A stretch of 32,241 nucleotides of DNA, from the NCBI GenBank assembly GCA_016871315.1, contig VFZE01000057.1:1-32241 (forward strand), written 5' to 3'. Below the pieces are notes generated by a model. It did no database searches and was not told where the DNA came from. It saw nothing but the letters and a program-made list of their open reading frames with translations. This DNA is from Acidimicrobiia bacterium (GTDB lineage: Bacteria; Acidobacteriota; Terriglobia; Bryobacterales; Bryobacteraceae). Both the position numbers and the translations under genes were made by a program. Below, piece by piece: positions 7,150 through 15,393 of the stretch (the first letter of the stretch is position 1; each line of letters starts with the position of its first letter).

Positions 7150-8502
7150 TTACAGGTGCCAGGGTCCGCGGCCGGGGCGGCTCAGCAGGCGGTTCGCCTC
7201 CTCGTCGTTCCGGAAGCGCTCATTCACCGGGTCCCAATCGAGCCCCCGCTGCAACTGGAAGCCGATATTGCCGAGGATGCACAGCGACGCGACACGATGG
7301 GCCGCCTCCATGTGCATGATCGGTTTTTCGCGCGTGCGGATGCAGTCCTCAAAATTCTCGCTGTGGCCGGGGCTGCGGAAGATCTTGCCGCAGTCGCATT
7401 CCGCCGCGAAGTCCTTGGCCTTTTGGTCGGTGAAGGTGCGGTCGCCGTCGCCGAGGGTGACGGTGAGGTTTCCATTGTCGCCCCAGTAGACGGCGCCGTA
7501 GCGTGCGTCAAGCGTCGTGGAGGGCACGCCGGGCTGCGCCCACACAAGTGTCCAATCCGGGTTCTTGAACTCGTAGCTGACCTCCATGGTCACGGCCGAG
7601 TTGTACATGCCGTCTTTCGGCGGCTCACCGGTGGCGCGGATGCTGACCGGACCCTTGTGGTCGCAGTCCATGATCCAGTTGGCGATGCTCATGACGTGCG
7701 CGCCGCGGTCGCGGATCTGGCCGCCGCCGAAATCGATCATCCAGCGGAAGGCGCCATGCGTGCGTTTGGGATTGTACGGAATCCAGCGCGCCGGGCCGAC
7801 CCACATTTCGTAGTCAAGCGAGGGAGGAGCTTCCGCATCCGGCGTCCAGTCTCCGTCGGGGCTGGCGTAGTGCCAGCAGGTCACCTTGCGCACCGTGCCC
7901 AGGCGTCCGGCGCGGATGTAGTTGCCGGCCTGCCATGCGCCGGGCTGCGAACGGCCCTGCGAGCCCACTTGTACTACCCGGCCGTAGCGTTCGGCGGCCT
8001 TCACCATCGCGCGGCCTTCTTCAATGGTGTTGCATGCCGGCTTTTCGACATAGACATCCTTGCCGGCCTGGCAAGCCATGATCGTTTGCAGCGCATGCCA
8101 GTGATCGGGCGAAGCGATATAGACGGCGTCCACTTCCTTGTCTTCGAGCAGCCTGCGGAAGTCCTTATAGAGCCGGGGACGGCCGCCAACGAGCGTGGCG
8201 GCCTGATCCAGCCGGCCCGAGTCGACGTCGCATAGCGCCATGGAGCGCGCCGGGCGCATGATGCGTGAGCCGTCGCCGCCAAGATTGGTGTGTGCCGTGA
8301 TGCGCTTGGTCATGTCGGCTTCCGGACGTAGGAAGCGCCGGCCGCGTCCGCCGATGCCGATGTGGCCGATGTTCAGGACATCGCTCGGCGGCGGCTCGCC
8401 CTGCAGGCCGAGTGCGCGGGCCGGGACGATGTCGAACAGGTAGGCGCCTGCCGACGCCGCCGTGGCGGTGTTCTTGACGAATCTCCGGCGGGTATGTTTC
8501 AT
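7150..8502 (-). CDS. Secreted Gfo/Idh/MocA-family oxidoreductase (Tat leader)
   Basis: The protein is about 450 residues. A twin-arginine leader (KHTRRRFVKNTATAASAG) precedes a Rossmann fold with a glycine-rich loop (IGIGGRGRRF), the family YVEKP motif (EKP about residues 153-155) and a C-terminal alpha/beta domain with WMIDFGGGQIRDRGAH and the late GFQLQRGLDWDP segment. Members are NAD(P)-dependent oxidoreductases acting on sugars or sugar derivatives; Acidobacteriota and Planctomycetes export many. The start at 8502 is preferred over an in-frame ATG at 8511: it overlaps the preceding stop as ATGA and has GAGGAG 10 bases upstream, whereas GAGGAG is only one base from the other ATG. It sits between the broken paralogue and the HEAT-repeat gene. 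The substrate cannot be told from sequence. Confidence 0.87.
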   Translation of the reverse strand: MKHTRRRFVKNTATAASAGAYLFDIVPARALGLQGEPPPSDVLNIGHIGIGGRGRRFLRPEADMTKRITAHTNLGGDGSRIMRPARSMALCDVDSGRLDQAATLVGGRPRLYKDFRRLLEDKEVDAVYIASPDHWHALQTIMACQAGKDVYVEKPACNTIEEGRAMVKAAERYGRVVQVGSQGRSQPGAWQAGNYIRAGRLGTVRKVTCWHYASPDGDWTPDAEAPPSLDYEMWVGPARWIPYNPKRTHGAFRWMIDFGGGQIRDRGAHVMSIANWIMDCDHKGPVSIRATGEPPKDGMYNSAVTMEVSYEFKNPDWTLVWAQPGVPSTTLDARYGAVYWGDNGNLTVTLGDGDRTFTDQKAKDFAAECDCGKIFRSPGHSENFEDCIRTREKPIMHMEAAHRVASLCILGNIGFQLQRGLDWDPVNERFRNDEEANRLLSRPGRGPWHL

Positions 8503-8852
8503 AGAGTCCATTCTCCTCGATAGGGGGGATCAATGAGCTTGTTGGCCGCGTCGTGATTGCTGATCCGCATGGAGGCGGAATCCCATTCCATCCGCTCTCC
8601 CGGACGGCGCTGGGCAAGACAGCCGGGCAGGAACCCTTCGGTCACGGGAGCCTGCGAGGCAAAGCCGGCCACAAGCGCTCCTTTGTCGCCAACGTACATG
8701 ATACCTTCCCCGCGGTGCCGGAACAGGGCGCGGCTTTGCGCATTCAGCCCGCGGGGCTGAGCGCGAGCAGATCCATGGTGACTACCATGCCCTGCCGCCC
8801 CATGCCGATTCGTAAAGGCCGCGGCGGCGGAGAACTCACGACGCGTGAGCAT
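8499..8852 (-). pseudogene. Broken Gfo/Idh/MocA-family oxidoreductase, N- and C-terminal ends fused
   Basis: A 117-residue frame opens with a Tat-type leader (MLTRREFSAAAAF) and ends with the C-terminal signature of the family: GIMYVGDKGALVAGF, then RMEWDSASMRISN and ANKLIDPPYRGEWTL. Between them the frame is nonsense, while a neighbouring frame of the same strand encodes the true N-terminal Rossmann piece (LRIGMGRQGMVVTMDLLALS) before a stop. About 300 residues of the middle are missing and at least two frame changes are needed to read the ends. It lies 6 bases after the isomerase gene and overlaps the start of the intact Gfo/Idh gene by ATGA, so it may survive as a translated linker that keeps the operon coupled. 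Confidence 0.75.
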
Positions 8853-8858
8853 GGCGTT

Positions 8859-9761
8859 CTAGCTCTTCTTCAGGACCACACGGTCGACGATGGCCTTGGC
8901 TTCGAGCACGGTTTGCACTTCGAGCGCGAACTGCTGGTCGGCTGAAAGTGCCTGCCCTTGAGCACGGCGCGGGGTGACCTCAAGTCCCCACCAGCCCTGG
9001 TAACCGCCTTCGAGCGCGGTGCGGACCAGTTTTTCGGCGTCGAACTCCGGATCCAATCCGGCGCCCCAGGTGCCTTTCACCGAAAGGCCCTTGGCGTGCC
9101 CGAGCGTCTTGCGGACGGCCGCGTAACGATCATCACCCTTGTTCCAGTTGCCGAGATCGCAAAGAAGCCCGAACTTCCGGTGGTTCACTTTTTTGACGAG
9201 AGCGACGAGGATCTCGGGGTCGGAAGAGGCGCGGCCGTGGTTTTCGACGATGATGTCCAGACCGGAGCCCTTGGCGTAATCGAGCATCATGTGCAGGGTC
9301 TCCGCCGCGCGGCTGACGAGGTCCTTGTCCTGCTTCCAGTCCTCGCCGCCGCCGTAGACGTTGCAGCGGACCGAATTGCAGCCGAGGTAATGGGCGATAT
9401 CGATCCACTTGCGGTGGTTGACGGCGGCCTGCACGCGCTCTGCCTTCTCATACCCGGCGGTGTTGCCTTCCCCATCCACCATCAGGATGGTGGAACGTAC
9501 GCCCTCATCGGCGAAAGCCTTCTTCAGCTTTTGCAGATAGGTGAACATGGGATTCTCGAAGAACTGGTTGACGTGTTCCAGCGCTTCAATGCCAAGCTTG
9601 TTGCGGAGGATGCCCGGCATTTCGATCAGCTTCCACTTTCCCTGGCGGAAGCTTCCGGAGAAGGACCAGGCGGCTAGGGAAACGCCGTGGGGCGTGGCGG
9701 TGGCGGCGGGTACGGCCAGGCCGGCCGCGGAGGCGAGCAACGATCTTCTGCTGAGGGCCAT
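8859..9761 (-). CDS. Secreted sugar isomerase/epimerase-like TIM-barrel protein
   Basis: This 300-residue protein starts with a leader of Tat type (SRRSLLASAAGLAVPAA). The mature part fits the xylose-isomerase-like / AP-endonuclease 2 TIM barrel: a barrel strand STILMVDGEGN near 90-100, CNSVRCNVYGGGEDW near 129-143, LDIIVENHGRASSD near 168-181 with the metal-type Glu, GLLCDLGNWN near 198-207 and HAKGLSVKGTWG near 226-237. Such proteins isomerise or epimerise sugars or inositols and often partner Gfo/Idh/MocA oxidoreductases, which are next to it here. A ribosome site (GAGGGTG) lies four bases before the ATG. The substrate is unknown; a role in 3-keto-sugar or inositol catabolism is inference from context. 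Confidence 0.8.
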   Translation of the reverse strand: MALSRRSLLASAAGLAVPAATATPHGVSLAAWSFSGSFRQGKWKLIEMPGILRNKLGIEALEHVNQFFENPMFTYLQKLKKAFADEGVRSTILMVDGEGNTAGYEKAERVQAAVNHRKWIDIAHYLGCNSVRCNVYGGGEDWKQDKDLVSRAAETLHMMLDYAKGSGLDIIVENHGRASSDPEILVALVKKVNHRKFGLLCDLGNWNKGDDRYAAVRKTLGHAKGLSVKGTWGAGLDPEFDAEKLVRTALEGGYQGWWGLEVTPRRAQGQALSADQQFALEVQTVLEAKAIVDRVVLKKS

Positions 9762-9781
9762 AGCACCCTCAATCCATCACA

Positions 9782-10786
9782 TCAGCGCTGCTGTGTCAAT
9801 TGCGGCGGATGGCGGATCAGGTCGCGCGCGCGGTAGGAGGGTGTGATGCGCAGCTTCTCGATACGGCCCTTGCGGAGCGAGGCTTCGATGACGGTGCCGG
9901 GCGGCGCGTGCAGGCGGAAATCGACATCCCATTCCTTGGGCCAGGCGGGGAACAAGTGAATGCGTCCATAGTCGCCTTGGAGGAGCATCGCCTGGAGCGC
10001 GAGCGCATGCGCCGGCGTGAATTCGCCTTGAAAGCTTTTGACGGCTTCCGGAGCAAGACCGGCGTAGGCGGCGTAGACGGGGTCGAGTGCGCCGGGCCGC
10101 CGGGCGTTGAAGGTGTGGCGCGCCATGTCGATCTCCTCTTTGCCGGCGCCGTAAATACGGAAGGGAAAGATCGCGGAGAGCTCAGGGGCGCCCTCCGGCG
10201 GCGCCAGGGTTTCGATGGCCGGCAGCAGACGGGCCGTGGGGGACTCTTCGTTCGAGACAGGGACCGGGGGCAGCTCGTCCCGCATCTGGTGGACCTGCTC
10301 GCGCAGGTCGCGGGTGAGCGTTTGATCCAGGTGCCACACCATGCGATCGAGCACGTCGCGCAGCCCGGCCACTTCCGGCATCGGATTCACCGCCTTGGGT
10401 GTGTCGATGAGGAGCCGGCCGCCGGGGCCGAGCAGATAGTTCTTGTCGTAGCCGTCCAGCAGTTCCTGGGCGAGCGGGAGAACCGCTCTTTTGAGAAAGA
10501 CGGCGTCGGGGTGGTAGGCGTGCCGGTGTAGCATCAGGCACAGCAGCTCCAGGTTACGGTCCTTGTGAGCTTCCAGCGGCAGCATGCGGTCGAACTCGCC
10601 TGCGGCGAGCATTCCCCAATAGGCAAGCAGGCCCGGCACGGGCTCGGCGGCTTGCGCGCGCACGTAGGAGTAGTTGATCGAGGCCGCTTGCGGGAAACCG
10701 GAAAGGCGGATGTAGGAGGGTTGGCGCTGCTGTGCGGCCGCCGGGGCGATCAGTATGGTCAGTAGGAAAACTGCGCGTCTGCGAAT
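9782..10786 (-). CDS. GH95/DUF5703-like glycoside hydrolase, severely shortened; start codon uncertain
   Basis: The C-terminal half is recognisable: VNPMPEVAGLRDVL, AIFPFRIYGAGKEEIDMARH, HLFPAWPKEWDVDFRLHAPP and a KLRITPSYRARD strand, as in alpha-L-fucosidase-like GH95/DUF5703 proteins. The family usually exceeds 700 residues; this has at most 334. Segments seem missing in several places: the whole N-terminal half, the region after EFDRMLPL, the part around ARRPGALDPVYAAY, and the stretch before PAHALALQAML. No ATG opens it. The first conventional codon is GTG at 10663, but the frame is open upstream and encodes a signal peptide (IRRRAVFLLTILIAPAAAQQ) right after GGGAGG with 7-base spacing to an ATT at 10786. 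Either a rare ATT start or a mutated ATG is implied. It is first in the minus-strand run with the isomerase and oxidoreductase. Activity is doubtful. Confidence 0.65.
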   Translation of the reverse strand: MRRRAVFLLTILIAPAAAQQRQPSYIRLSGFPQAASINYSYVRAQAAEPVPGLLAYWGMLAAGEFDRMLPLEAHKDRNLELLCLMLHRHAYHPDAVFLKRAVLPLAQELLDGYDKNYLLGPGGRLLIDTPKAVNPMPEVAGLRDVLDRMVWHLDQTLTRDLREQVHQMRDELPPVPVSNEESPTARLLPAIETLAPPEGAPELSAIFPFRIYGAGKEEIDMARHTFNARRPGALDPVYAAYAGLAPEAVKSFQGEFTPAHALALQAMLLQGDYGRIHLFPAWPKEWDVDFRLHAPPGTVIEASLRKGRIEKLRITPSYRARDLIRHPPQLTQQR

Positions 10787-10861
10787 AACCAGGCCTCCCT
10801 TCCTATCATCGCCGCATCAGGGGAATCCTGCACGGCCCACAGTGGGGTTTGCTGATTTGCG

Positions 10862-11124
10862 CGATGGGGGTTGCACCAGGCGGTGAAGCGGCTTCAAACC
10901 GGCGCCCAGGTGGAGATGCTTGATACCGAGGCGCTGGCGCGCCGCGATCTGTCGCGCTTCCACACCATCCTGCTTGGCATCCGCGCCTACGCGGCCCGCG
11001 AGGACGTGAAGGTCTACAACGCACGGCTCCTGTATACTGCGCTCTGGCCTGGTACCGTCAGTTGCCTTTCGCGGTGCCCGGGGCGGTGCGTCTGTTTGCG
11101 AACCTGGTAAGCGCCGGCCGGTAA
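10862..11124 (+). pseudogene. C-terminal remnant of a PIG-L family deacetylase
   Basis: One frame encodes AQVEMLDTEALARRDLSRFH then TILLGIRAYAAREDV and VYNARLL, a segment typical of the C-terminal domain of acidobacterial PIG-L (LmbE-like) deacetylases. Near 11020-11035 the reading moves to another frame, which gives ALAWYRQLPFAVPGAVRLFA and NLVSAGR before TAA at 11122-11124, the usual end of these proteins. The catalytic N-terminal deacetylase domain is absent, as is the linker between the two pieces. Upstream (10787-10861) nothing of the gene is visible apart from the leader and ribosome site of the divergent GH95-like gene. Confidence 0.65.
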
Positions 11125-11136
11125 AGATGCGGCGCG

Positions 11137-11142
11137 TATACT
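11137..11142 (+). promoter_or_regulatory. Possible -10 element before the PSCyt/PSD1 - DUF1501 pair
   Basis: TATACT lies 15 bases before the ATG of the cytochrome-domain protein gene, immediately after the PIG-L remnant ends. No good -35 box was found. The ribosome site of the gene is also weak (ATAGGCA). Confidence 0.25.
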
Positions 11143-11157
11143 AATAGGCAAAGCCTC

Positions 11158-13635
11158 ATGTCCCAACCTGTTTGGATTGCCGCGATTCTGCTGGCGCCGC
11201 TTCTTGCGCAAACGCCCGATTTTTCCGCCGAAGTACAACCCATCCTGAGGAAGCGCTGCATCGGTTGTCATGCTGCGAAGCTGCAGAGCAATGGATTGAG
11301 GTTCGATGACGGCAAGGCCGCGCTGGAAGGCGGCTATTCCGGGCCGGCGATCGTGAAGGGCGACAGCGCGGCCAGCAGGCTGATCCAACGGGTTACTGCC
11401 ACCGATAAAGAGATTCGCATGCCCAAGGGCGCGCCGCCGTTGAGCGAGGCGGAGATTGTCACGCTCAAAAGTTGGATCGACGGCGGAGCGCCGTGGCCGG
11501 TGACCGCGGGCAGGAGCGCCGCGGTATCGAAGCCGGCACACTGGGCGTTTCAGGCGGTGAAGCGGCCGGCAGCGGCGGTGGTGAAGAACAACGCATGGGT
11601 GAGGAATCCGATCGATGGGTTTGTTCTGGCCCGGCTGGAGAAGGAAGGGATCGCGCCGGCCGCCGAGGCTTCGAAGGCTACGCTGTTTCGGCGGATTTCG
11701 CTCGATCTGACCGGCTTGCCGCCGACGCCGAGGCAGGTGGCGGAGTTCCTCGCCGATCAGCGTCCGGATGCGTACGAACGGGCGGTTGACCAGTTGCTTG
11801 CCTCACCGCATTACGGAGAGCGGTGGGCGCGCTCGTGGCTGGATTTGGCGCACTACGCCGACTCCGACGGTTATGAAAAGGACCAGGTGCGGCCTCATGC
11901 GTGGCGTTACCGGCACTGGGTGATCCAGGCGCTGAACCGCGATATGCCGTACGATCGATTCGCGGTGGAACAGCTTGCGGGCGACCTGTTGCCCGATGCC
12001 GGAGTGGACCAGCGCGTGGCGACGGGCTTTCTGCGAAACACACTGACCAACCGCGAGGCGGGTGTGGACCGGGAAGAGGCGCGCTTTGAGCAACTGGTGA
12101 CGCGCACGAATACAGTGTCGACGGTGTTTCTTGGTCTGACGATGGGCTGCGCTCAGTGCCATGACCATAAGTACGATCCGCTGTCGCAGCGCGACTACTA
12201 CCGGATGCTGAGCTACTTCGATGCGCTCGAGGAGGTGGACATCGACGCGCCGCTGCCGGGCGAAGTGGGTCCGCATATTGCCGCGCTGGGCGGGTATGAG
12301 AAGAAGCGCGATGCGCTGCTTGCCGAATATCACGTGCCGGAGCTGATGCCGCAATGGGAGGCAAAGATGATCGAAGCGATTGATCATCCGGGCCGCTCTC
12401 CGGAATGGGATTTCACTGTGACCTCGACGAAGGCGATGCTGGACCGCGCCGTGAAGATACTCAAGACGCCGCGCGGTGAACGCGATCCGCGCGACCAGGA
12501 GCGGCTGACGGACCATTTCATACACCGCACGGGCGCAACGGTCGGGTTGGACAAGGAAAAGATGGGGCGGTTCAAGCAGCTGCGCTCCAAGCTGAACGAG
12601 CTGGACAAGAGCCTGCCGCGGCTGAGCCAGGCGATGACGGTGCGGGCTGACGAGGATTTCGAGAAGACGCAAATCCGGGTGCGGGGCGACTGGCGGCAGA
12701 AGGGGATCGCGGTGGAGCAGGGTCCGCCGGCTGTGCTCGGCGGAGGAAAGATGGGACGGCTGGAGTTCGCGCGGTGGGTGGCGTCGAAGGAGAGTCCGCT
12801 GGCGGCGCGCGTGCAGGTGAATCGCGCCTGGGCGGAACTGTTCGGGCGGGGTCTGGTGCGGACGACGGAGGATTTTGGCGTGAAGGGCGAGGAGCCGACC
12901 CATCCCTTGCTGCTGGACTGGCTGGCGAGCGAGTTTATGGCGAAGGGTTGGAGCATGAAGCAGCTGCACCGCACGATCGTGACTTCGGCCACTTACAGGC
13001 AATCGTCGAAGGCTAGGAAAGAACTCACCGAACGCGACCCGGAGAACACGCTGCTGGCGCGCCAGGCGCGGTTGCGGCTGAGCGCGGAGCAGGTTCGCGA
13101 CGTGGCGCTGGCGGCCGGCGGGCTGCTGGACACGCGCATCGGCGGCAAGAGCATCCGTCCGCCGCAGCCGCCCGGAGTGGCGGAACTGAGTTACGCCAAC
13201 AGCGTGAAGTGGGCGGCCAGCGAAGGTCCGGACCGCTACCGCCGCGGGCTCTACATCCATTTCCAGCGGACGTCGCCCTATCCGATGCTGATGAACTTCG
13301 ACGCGCCGGACTCCAACGTGGCGTGCACGAGGCGGGCGCGATCGAATACGCCGCTTCAGGCGCTGAATCTGCTGAACGATGAAGTGTTTTTTGAAGCGGC
13401 CAAGGGGCTGGCGTGGAGATTGAACGAGGAGACGCCGGAAGGGGTGGGCGAGCGAATCGAGCACGCCTACCTGGCCGCGCTGGCGCGCAAGCCAAGCGAA
13501 AAGGAGCGCGCGCGGCTGGCCGCATATCACGATGCGCAGTCGCGCATTTTCGAGCAGGAGGGCAGCGGATTATCTGCCTGGACCGGCGTGGCGCGGGTGT
13601 TGATGAACCTGGATGAGTTCATTGTGAGGGAATAG
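11158..13635 (+). CDS. PSCyt1-PSCyt2(DUF1549)-PSD1(DUF1553) secreted cytochrome-like protein
   Basis: The 825-residue protein has a Sec signal peptide (about 1-18) and then a cytochrome c-like PSCyt1 domain (about 20-115) with one haem motif CIGCH at 34-38 and a late methionine in RMPKGAPPLS. The PSCyt2/DUF1549 domain (about 148-350) has PIDGFVLARLE, LDLTGLPPTP, YGERWARSWLDLAHYADSDG and a second CxxCH motif, CAQCHDH at 331-337. A charged spacer follows, then the PSD1/DUF1553 domain (about 530-790) with ARVQVNRAWAELFGRGLV and TPLQALNLLND. This order is normal and the protein looks complete, without the sugar-binding insert some relatives have. These proteins are nearly always paired with a DUF1501 gene, as here (4-base gap). 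They are thought to be exported and linked to polymer degradation, but the reaction is unknown. Confidence 0.88.
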   Translation: MSQPVWIAAILLAPLLAQTPDFSAEVQPILRKRCIGCHAAKLQSNGLRFDDGKAALEGGYSGPAIVKGDSAASRLIQRVTATDKEIRMPKGAPPLSEAEIVTLKSWIDGGAPWPVTAGRSAAVSKPAHWAFQAVKRPAAAVVKNNAWVRNPIDGFVLARLEKEGIAPAAEASKATLFRRISLDLTGLPPTPRQVAEFLADQRPDAYERAVDQLLASPHYGERWARSWLDLAHYADSDGYEKDQVRPHAWRYRHWVIQALNRDMPYDRFAVEQLAGDLLPDAGVDQRVATGFLRNTLTNREAGVDREEARFEQLVTRTNTVSTVFLGLTMGCAQCHDHKYDPLSQRDYYRMLSYFDALEEVDIDAPLPGEVGPHIAALGGYEKKRDALLAEYHVPELMPQWEAKMIEAIDHPGRSPEWDFTVTSTKAMLDRAVKILKTPRGERDPRDQERLTDHFIHRTGATVGLDKEKMGRFKQLRSKLNELDKSLPRLSQAMTVRADEDFEKTQIRVRGDWRQKGIAVEQGPPAVLGGGKMGRLEFARWVASKESPLAARVQVNRAWAELFGRGLVRTTEDFGVKGEEPTHPLLLDWLASEFMAKGWSMKQLHRTIVTSATYRQSSKARKELTERDPENTLLARQARLRLSAEQVRDVALAAGGLLDTRIGGKSIRPPQPPGVAELSYANSVKWAASEGPDRYRRGLYIHFQRTSPYPMLMNFDAPDSNVACTRRARSNTPLQALNLLNDEVFFEAAKGLAWRLNEETPEGVGERIEHAYLAALARKPSEKERARLAAYHDAQSRIFEQEGSGLSAWTGVARVLMNLDEFIVRE

Positions 13636-13639
13636 CGTT

Positions 13640-15043
13640 ATGGACTGGAAGCAGTTTCAGCGGATTCAATCGCGGCGGTCATTTCTGAGCCAGGTGGCGG
13701 GCGGCATCGGCTCCATCGCGCTGGCCGACCTGCTGCATGCCGATACTTCGCCGCGCAAGCCGCATTTCGCGGGCAAGGCGAAGAGCGTCATCTTCCTGTT
13801 CATGGAAGGCGGGCCGAGCCAGATGGATCTCTACGATCCCAAGCCGGCGCTGGAGAAATGGCACGGGCAGCCGGCGCCGGCCTCGATCATGAGCAAGCTG
13901 CAGCTCGCATTCACGAAGACCAATGCGTCGGTGCTGGCGAGTCCGCGGAAGTTCGCCCGGCACGGTGAGTCCGGCACAGAGTTCGCCGACTGGATCCCGA
14001 ACATCGCCTCCTGCGCCGATGACATTTGCCTGGTACGGTCGATGCACACCGAGGCGTTCAACCATCATCCGGGCCAGCTGCTGCTGTTCACCGGCTCACA
14101 GCAGTTCGGGCGTCCGACCTTGGGCGCGTGGACGATCTACGGACTGGGCAGCGAGTCGAAGAACCTGCCCGGCTTCGTGGTGCTGAGCTCGGGCGTGGGC
14201 ACCAGCGGCGGCGCGACCAACTTCTCATCCGGCTTTCTGCCGTCCACCTATCAGGGGACGCTGCTGCGCAATTCCGGCGACCCGATACTGTACCTGTCGA
14301 ACCCGGAGGGTGTGAGCGGGAAGACACAGCGCGCGGCGCTGGATGCGCTGCGGGACTTGAACCAGATGCGGCTGGATGAGTCCGGCGACATCGAGATAGC
14401 CTCGCGCATGGCGAGTTATGAGCTGGCCTACCGGATGCAGACGGCGGGTCCTGAGCTGGTGGATTTTTCGGGTGAAGATGCGGCGACGCTCGAAATGTAC
14501 GGTTTGAACAACCCGAAGACGAAGCAGCACGGCGCCAACTGCCTGATGGCGCGGCGGCTGGTGGAGCGCGGCGTGCGGTTCATTCTGCTGATGAACGCAA
14601 GTTGGGATAATCACACGCAGCTCAACAAGAAGCTGAAGGACAACTGCGACTCGACCGATCAGCCGACGGGTGCGCTACTGAAGGACTTGAAGCGGCGCGG
14701 GTTGCTGGATTCGACGCTGGTGGTTTGGGGCGGGGAGTTCGGGCGCACGCCGGTGTGCGAGATCCGCAATTCGACGGAGGAGGACAATGCCGGGCGCGAC
14801 CATCACCCCAACGCCTATTCGATGTGGCTGGCCGGCGGAGGGATCAAGGGCGGGCAGGTGATCGGCAAGACAGACGAACTGGGCTTCTTTATTGAAGAGG
14901 CGCCGGTGCATATTCACGATTTGCAGGCGACGATTCTGCAATGCCTGGGCTTTGACCACACACGGCTGACCTACCGGCATCTGGGCAGGGATTTCCGGCT
15001 GACCGATGTGGGCGGGCTCGTGGTCAAGAAGATGCTGGGCTAA
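13640..15043 (+). CDS. DUF1501 protein, full length (Tat leader)
   Basis: This 467-residue protein is of normal family length, unlike the shortened copy at 3805-4563. A twin-arginine leader (SRRSFLSQVAGGIGSIALAD) is followed by FLFMEGGPSQMDLYDPKP (about 51-68), HTEAFNHHPGQLLLFTGSQ, the ARRLVERGVRFILLMNASWD block, WGGEFGRTPVCE and NAGRDHHPNAYSMWLAGGG near the C-terminus. The conserved His, Asp and Glu positions of this alkaline-phosphatase-like fold are present. GAGGG about 9 bases before the ATG can serve as ribosome site. It directly follows the PSCyt/PSD1 gene with 4 bases between them, the usual partnership. The enzymatic role of the family is not established. Confidence 0.88.
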   Translation: MDWKQFQRIQSRRSFLSQVAGGIGSIALADLLHADTSPRKPHFAGKAKSVIFLFMEGGPSQMDLYDPKPALEKWHGQPAPASIMSKLQLAFTKTNASVLASPRKFARHGESGTEFADWIPNIASCADDICLVRSMHTEAFNHHPGQLLLFTGSQQFGRPTLGAWTIYGLGSESKNLPGFVVLSSGVGTSGGATNFSSGFLPSTYQGTLLRNSGDPILYLSNPEGVSGKTQRAALDALRDLNQMRLDESGDIEIASRMASYELAYRMQTAGPELVDFSGEDAATLEMYGLNNPKTKQHGANCLMARRLVERGVRFILLMNASWDNHTQLNKKLKDNCDSTDQPTGALLKDLKRRGLLDSTLVVWGGEFGRTPVCEIRNSTEEDNAGRDHHPNAYSMWLAGGGIKGGQVIGKTDELGFFIEEAPVHIHDLQATILQCLGFDHTRLTYRHLGRDFRLTDVGGLVVKKMLG

Positions 15044-15044
15044 G

Positions 15045-15245
15045 CGGAACGCCCTGGGCGGCCGCCTGCTCGCGATTGCCGCCTCACGATCGTTGCAGAG
15101 CCGGTTATTCGGCATCCAGCCTCTGGACCTCTATTCCTACGCCGGCGCGGCCTTGCTGCTGGGAGCGGTCGCGGTGATGGCCTGTGCGATTCCCGCACGG
15201 CGCGCCACGCTCGTCGATCCGGTGAAGTCGCTGCGGACGCAGTGA
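15045..15245 (+). pseudogene. C-terminal tail of an ADOP-type (FtsX-like) ABC transporter permease
   Basis: Immediately after the DUF1501 stop, in another frame, the sequence encodes a permease end: LLAIAASRSLQSRLFGIQPL, a membrane helix (YAGAALLLGAVAVMACAIPA) and ARRATLVDPVKSLRTQ before TGA. This is the standard C-terminus of the acidobacterial duplicated orphan permease family, which normally runs to about 800 residues. Only the last 65 or so remain, with no start codon or ribosome site of their own. The join to the DUF1501 stop is abrupt, consistent with a deletion that removed the rest of the permease. Confidence 0.75.
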
Positions 15246-15346
15246 AGTTCCGCGAAACATCCTGAACGTCGTTTACAAACTGGCCGAGGCGGCATCCTCC
15301 TCAGGGTGCCGGCAGACGGTCGAGATCCTGCTCGGAGAGGCGGTCG

Positions 15347-15387
15347 GGCGCGGCTGAAGCCTCGCGCGGGCTGAAGCCCACCCTACA
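15347..15387. repeat. Paired GCTGAAGCC intergenic repeat
   Basis: Two near-identical units, CGCGGCTGAAGCC (15349-15361) and GCGGGCTGAAGCC (15366-15378), stand 17 bases apart and end in CACCCTAC. Similar GGCTGAAGCC...CACCCTAC units are, from memory, common between genes in Acidobacteriota and Verrucomicrobia genomes. It lies in the only gene-free stretch between the permease tail and the convergent serine hydrolase gene; the remaining 100 bases (15246-15346) show no feature. Confidence 0.45.
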
Positions 15388-15393
15388 ACGGAG

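Noticed and set aside
11803-13530. 575-codon frame antisense to the PSCyt/PSD1 gene
   Set aside because: Arg/His/Pro/Leu-rich product without domains; the plus-strand gene is a complete member of a known family.
15347-15387. Paired GCTGAAGCC units as the start of a CRISPR array
   Set aside because: Only two short units with a 4-base gap and no spacer-sized interval; it fits a dispersed intergenic repeat.
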